Shown: piece by piece, positions 20,077 through 24,470 of the stretch
Numbering within the stretch: the stretch's first letter is position 1
Layout: each line of letters starts with the position of its first letter
Origin: Piromyces finnis
Lineage: Eukaryota; Neocallimastigomycota; Neocallimastigomycetes; Neocallimastigales; Neocallimastigaceae
Length of the DNA stretch: 24,470 nucleotides
Assembly (NCBI GenBank): GCA_002104945.1
Contig: MCFH01000147.1
Span: 1-24,470 of the forward strand
Reading direction: 5' to 3'
Notes under the pieces: model-generated
What the model was told of the DNA's origin: nothing
Databases searched by the model: none
The model's input: only the letters and a program-made list of their open reading frames with translations
Translations under genes and position numbers: made by a program

Positions 20077-22660
20077 ATGATAACAACACAAAATATATCA
20101 GATAATTCTGATAATACTAATAATATTAATATTATCTCAGATAATAATACAGGTAACATTGAATTTTATATTCTCCATATTAGCAATGAAAATTAAAAAA
20201 AAAAAAAAAAAAATTAAATAAAAACAATTAATGTTTTTGTAGTGTATAAGTATAACATTTATTCATAACAATAAAATGATATATTAATTAATTATTACTT
20301 TATTATAACATTAGATGTTAATAAATTTTGGGATAAAAATTCATTAAGTTCAGTATATAATAAATCCAATATAATTTCTAAAGATGATCTAGAAAAAAAA
20401 AGGAATCAGAAAATATTAAAAAATCAAAAGAATTTGAAAGAAATACTAATAACTCGAAATTACATAATGCCTTGATTGAAAATTTTAAGAATGAGTCAGC
20501 GGATATAAATCGATTATTGCTATCTAGAAAAATTATTGAGGAAACGAAGGAAGAAGCAGATGGAAGTATCAAGTATACTTTACCAAAGAGTAAAAATAAA
20601 GAAGAATTTCAAGATGATATGGAAAAAACATACTATGGTCCAAACGATTCTTTATTCCGAAATAATTATACTATTATACCTATTAATAAAGATAATGATT
20701 TTCAGAACGAAAATATATTTATTAATAATGTGAACCTTAATTTTGATGAGGAAATAAAAATAAACGAAAAATATAGTCAAATGTTATTACAAGTAAAAAA
20801 CCTCGATACAAGTAAAGATTTTTATAATATATTTACCGAACAAGAAATAAATGAAAGAATTCAAAAAATCGTTGCCAAAGTTATTCCAGAAGAATCAAAA
20901 AAATTTAAAACCTCACTTCCATTATTTGATGCTCTTGGTGCAATTGAAAATATGAGATCAAAATATATAACATTAGTAGATAAATTAAATAATATAAATG
21001 ATATTTATGAAGAATGGGTTGAAGGTAAAAAAAAAAAAATTAATGCTTAATTATAATTTTTATAATATTTAAACTATAGATTATAGTTATATATTTTTTA
21101 TTTGAACGATTTCTAAATAATATATATAATAATTTTTTTAAAGAAAGAGAAAGATCTATTGTTCTTAATTATCAGACTGCTGTAGCGAAATATGAAAAAT
21201 ATAAAAATGTTGATCATGTAATAAAATCTTAATGATTAAAATAAGAATAATAACATTAGAATTTTGAATTTAATAATATATTATTATATTATTTATTTCT
21301 GAATATAAAAACATAAAACAAAAAGGATGAACTTATTAATGAGCTATTAAAAAAAACAATGATTCAAAATTCAATTGAAAAAGAAATAGAAAATCTTATA
21401 CTATCTAATAATTCAGTAATTTTATTTATTATATTATTTATTATTTAATTATCGCTTTCTTTTTTTTAATAATATATAATTAATTAAAATATTATATATT
21501 ATAATATATTTAGTTGAATAATAAAGTGGATGAGATAACGAGCGAATTACAAAATACTCAAAAAGAAAATAGACTAATATATAATATTATTGGAAAACTA
21601 AGAATAAAAAATAAATTACTATGTAAAAAACTTAAAGAGATCATTATAAAAAAAAATATAACTTTAGGAGAACTAGAAATGGATAAAAAATTAGATGTTT
21701 GTTTCGGGGATTTTAATTATATATTATTTTATATAATAAAAATTAACCAATGAATAATATATAATATATTAAAAATTTATATTTTTCTATCTATTTAATT
21801 TAAATAATAATAAATTTTGAAAATGATTTAAATTAATATTTAGAATAATGATGAAGATGAAGAGGAAAAAGATATATTAAAAAGTTATGATGGAAAAAAT
21901 ATTGAAAAATCATTGCTATTAAAGGAAATAGATAAAATTAATACAGAAATTGAAAATACAAATAGTGAGATTCTTTGTTGGTATATAAAAATAAAAAAAA
22001 ATTTAATAATTACTTATATTTTGAATATAATATTTTAATTTTTAAAAAATCCTTTTTTCCAACCATATAAATTAATATGAAATAAATATATTTCTGTAAT
22101 GATGTATAGCTTAACTAATATAAAAGAAAAAAAGAAATGGAATAATTCAAAAATTTTTGATAAATCAATAATTAATAATGTTGATTATAGTTTAATAAGA
22201 GATAATGAGGATGAATCTAATTTAAAAAACAAAAGTACAGGTAAAAAAATCCTAAATTATGAATAATATAAATAATAGTTATATATATATAAACTTATTA
22301 TTATAATTAATAACATTCATTAATATTTATTTATAATAATGAATTTTTCTTTTTTAATTTTTATTAGAATTTCAAAAAGATTATGAACAAGAGATTAATA
22401 AACTGAGAAATATAGTTATTCAGGAAAAAAAACAAAAAAAGTATTATAGTTATATACTAATATGAATATCATTTTTTGAAATACTATTCTTTTTCTAACA
22501 AATATAATTAATATTCTAATATTTTCGTTAAAAATATTATTTCCAATATACATATGTATTGTTTCTTAAAGAAATATGCTTAATAAATTCCAGAAACATT
22601 CAAGAGTTACAAATATGATAAAAGAATTGATTGAATCATGTATTGAGGAATTAAAAATAA
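20077..22660 (+). CDS. Coiled-coil protein of unknown function, 5' part (9 exons)
   Basis: An ATG at 20077 opens MITTQNISDNSDNTNN. Exons are 20077-20152, 20315-21024, 21144-21217, 21326-21415, 21514-21696, 21844-21980, 22111-22240, 22368-22440 and from 22572, with GT-AG introns of about 100-160 nt. Phases agree, except that exon 7 could not be fixed in its A-rich part (about 22130-22145). Exon 2 needs one frame change in an A8 run (20393-20400): before it FWDKNSLSSVYN, after it NALIENFKNESAD. The product is Lys/Glu/Asn/Ile-rich and mostly predicted helix, with coiled-coil segments in exons 2-9 (for example DEITSELQNTQKENR). A more globular-looking part has SLPLFDALGAIENMRSKY. I see no enzyme motif and do not recognise the family; a cytoskeletal, kinetochore or flagellar scaffold role is only a guess. 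Confidence 0.72.
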
Positions 22661-23839
22661 CAAAAAAGAAATATATAATAATGATACAATTATTAATAAG
22701 TATAATTTTAATTTTATTGATACAGTTTTTAAAAACTATTTATTTGAAGATGTCTTATACAGTAATCGGAATCCAAATATTACAAACAGAATTTTCTATC
22801 GATCAAATACTAAATATGAATGAATCTAAACTTTTTTCACATGACGAAAAATTTATTCTTATTTATTTTATAATATTCAATGGTGAGCGCATAATTAATG
22901 TAATTAAAAATGAGTTTTGAAAATCAATCGAACGTTGTCAAAGATGTTAATAATTTAGTTAATAATAATTCAATTGAAAATCAAGGTTTAAATGTTATTG
23001 GTGTTAAAAATAAGTTAAATGTAAGGGAATCTGATAATTTAATAGATAATAAAGAAAAAATTCAATTATGAATATGAAAAAGAAAATGCAATTTCCTAAA
23101 AAAGATAAAAATATAAGTAACATCAAAAGAGATAATATTTGTGATAAAACCATAAATAAACGGAATGATAGTAGTAACTCTATTCAAAGTAAAATTGATG
23201 AGGAATCAAGTGATAAATGTGATTTATTAGAAGAAAGTCAAAGAAATAAAGAAAAAGCATTTATTAATAGATTCAATGACAATGAAAGTGACTCATCTAG
23301 TATTGTAGGTGATGATGAATTTATTGATATAACAACTCTTTCTAGTCGTTCTCGAAAAAGTATACGGAAACTCTTAAAATAGATATCTAGAATTAATGAA
23401 AAATCCCAATATTAGTTTATTAAATACAAAATCACCTAATAACAGCAACAATAGTAATAGTAATAGTAATGAAAACTGTAATATTATTGAATCTTCTGAT
23501 AATTTAATTAAAAATAAGCTAAAAGAAGATAAAAATATTAATGATAATATAATAATAAATGAAATTTATGAAGAAAAAAATAAGAGAGTGATAAAGTAAT
23601 TGAAGAAAATGTATTGGCAATAAAAAATGTCAATAATATTTTAGAAAAAAATTTAAATGATGAAAATAATGATTTTAATAATAATAAGTCATCGTCTGAT
23701 AGTAGAAGATCAAGTTATCCTTGTAATATGATTAATCAATTACCTTATTATGGTAGTAATAAAGATTTTGAAAATGAAAGTATTGAAACTGAAACTAATA
23801 AACTGTTATTTAAAAGTAGAAAACTAAATAATAATAATA

Positions 23840-23870
<31 letters not shown>

Positions 23871-23939
23871 TAATAATAATAATAATAATAATTAATAATA
23901 TAATAATAATATAATAATAATAATAATATAATAATAATA

Positions 23940-23977
<38 letters not shown>

Positions 23978-24470
23978 TATAATAATAATATAATAATAAT
24001 AATAATAATAATAATGATGATGATGATGATGCCGATGATGATAATAATAATTTAGAGGATATTTTAACTATTGATATAATTAAAGATAATAATGAACATA
24101 TTAATAAAGAATTAAATAATAATATTAGAACAAAAAATTTATGTTTTATAAATAAACCAGTCAATAAAAATAAAGTTAGAGTTATTCGTAATAAATATAA
24201 AAATGGAAAATTTATGCGAAATGATGAAAAAAAAAAGAAACAATAATTGAATTAATTGATGATGATTCCCCACCTGATAAATTGAATAAATATTATAATA
24301 AACAAGAAAAGAAAAACGAAAACCCAAATGAATTTAAAGTAATAAATTGTATGAGTTATAAGCTACCACCTGAAAATTCAGATATATATAATGATAGCTT
24401 TGATAACTATTATAAAAGAAGAATATCAAATCTATAAAGAAAACATTGTCAGTCAATTTTTAGAAGGAAA
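22572..24470 (+). pseudogene. Coiled-coil gene, 3' part: frame-broken and cut by the window edge
   Basis: After HSRVTNMIKELIESCIEEL the coding signal continues with no visible intron but hops between frames: about 22660 (A6), 22815, 22905 (A5), 23045 (A6), 23385, 23590 (A7), in the AAT repeats 23826-24052, about 24235 (A10) and about 24435. Segments between breaks are clearly protein-like: NRNPNITNRIFYRS, DEFIDITTLSSRSRKS, SSYPCNMINQLPYYGSNK, SYKLPPENSDIY. The region is Asn/Ser/Asp/Lys-rich, as in a disordered tail. Most breaks fall in or beside A homopolymers. It may be an intact gene in poorly polished sequence or a decayed gene. The 3' end lies outside the window. Confidence 0.6.
23826..24052 (+). 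repeat. (AAT)n with (GAT)n inside the coding region
   Basis: AAT/ATA triplets with irregular single-base slips run to about 24014. GAT units (poly-Asp) and more AAT follow, leading into LEDILTIDIIKDNN. In the coding frame this would be a poly-Asn/Asp tract; the slips change frame several times. The opposite strand gives only a poly-Leu/Tyr frame. Confidence 0.92.

Noticed and set aside
22676-22745. Apparent transmembrane helix (IQLLISIILILLIQFL)
   Set aside because: The alternative frame here reads as an ordinary Asn-rich protein (NNDTIINKYNFNFIDTVF) continuous with the gene style; the hydrophobic run is probably a frame artefact.
23892-24164. Minus-strand poly-Leu/Tyr frame
   Set aside because: It is the reverse reading of AAT repeats inside the coiled-coil gene.

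Overview
The window is extremely A+T-rich eukaryotic DNA with GT-AG introns, long A and T homopolymers, (AAT)n microsatellites and Asn/Lys-rich proteins. The style fits an anaerobic gut fungus (Neocallimastigomycota) best; a dictyostelid or another AT-rich early-branching fungus is possible. This is an inference from composition and gene style; no species marker was recognised.

Layout. (1) 1-6360: a LINE-type retrotransposon (element 1, + strand) with an RRM-like N-terminal domain, Gln/Ser/Asn linker, AP-like endonuclease, reverse transcriptase (RT), Cys/His zinc motif and a 47-nt A tail. Its 5' end lies head-to-head with an inverted second copy, making a palindrome of at least 2.1 kb that runs off the left edge. 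(2) 6361-10027: a 120-bp repeat and T-rich DNA, then a second, diverged LINE (element 2) that breaks off inside its RT. (3) 10028-11125: LINE debris, namely a four-piece internally deleted copy, a higher-GC coding-like fragment of unknown origin, and two more LINE 3' ends. (4) 11126-14316: AT-rich, gene-poor DNA. (5) 14317-18882: a complete 12-exon PPIP5K/Vip1/Asp1-family gene (inositol pyrophosphate kinase/phosphatase), with a 10-nt microexon. (6) 18883-20076: simple-repeat intergenic DNA. (7) 20077 to the right edge: an intron-rich gene for a long coiled-coil, Asn/Lys-rich protein of unknown function, running off the window.

The PPIP5K gene and the element 1 RT frame read cleanly. The outer parts, up to about 3.4 kb on the left and from about 22.6 kb on the right, carry many single-base frame breaks. 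The two palindrome arms differ by indels only. This suggests poorly polished contig ends or long-read error, and it should be settled before these genes are called pseudogenes. The most original biology is the single-polypeptide LINE design (RRM-like + endonuclease + RT), the collinear mosaic deletion copy, and the PPIP5K microexon.
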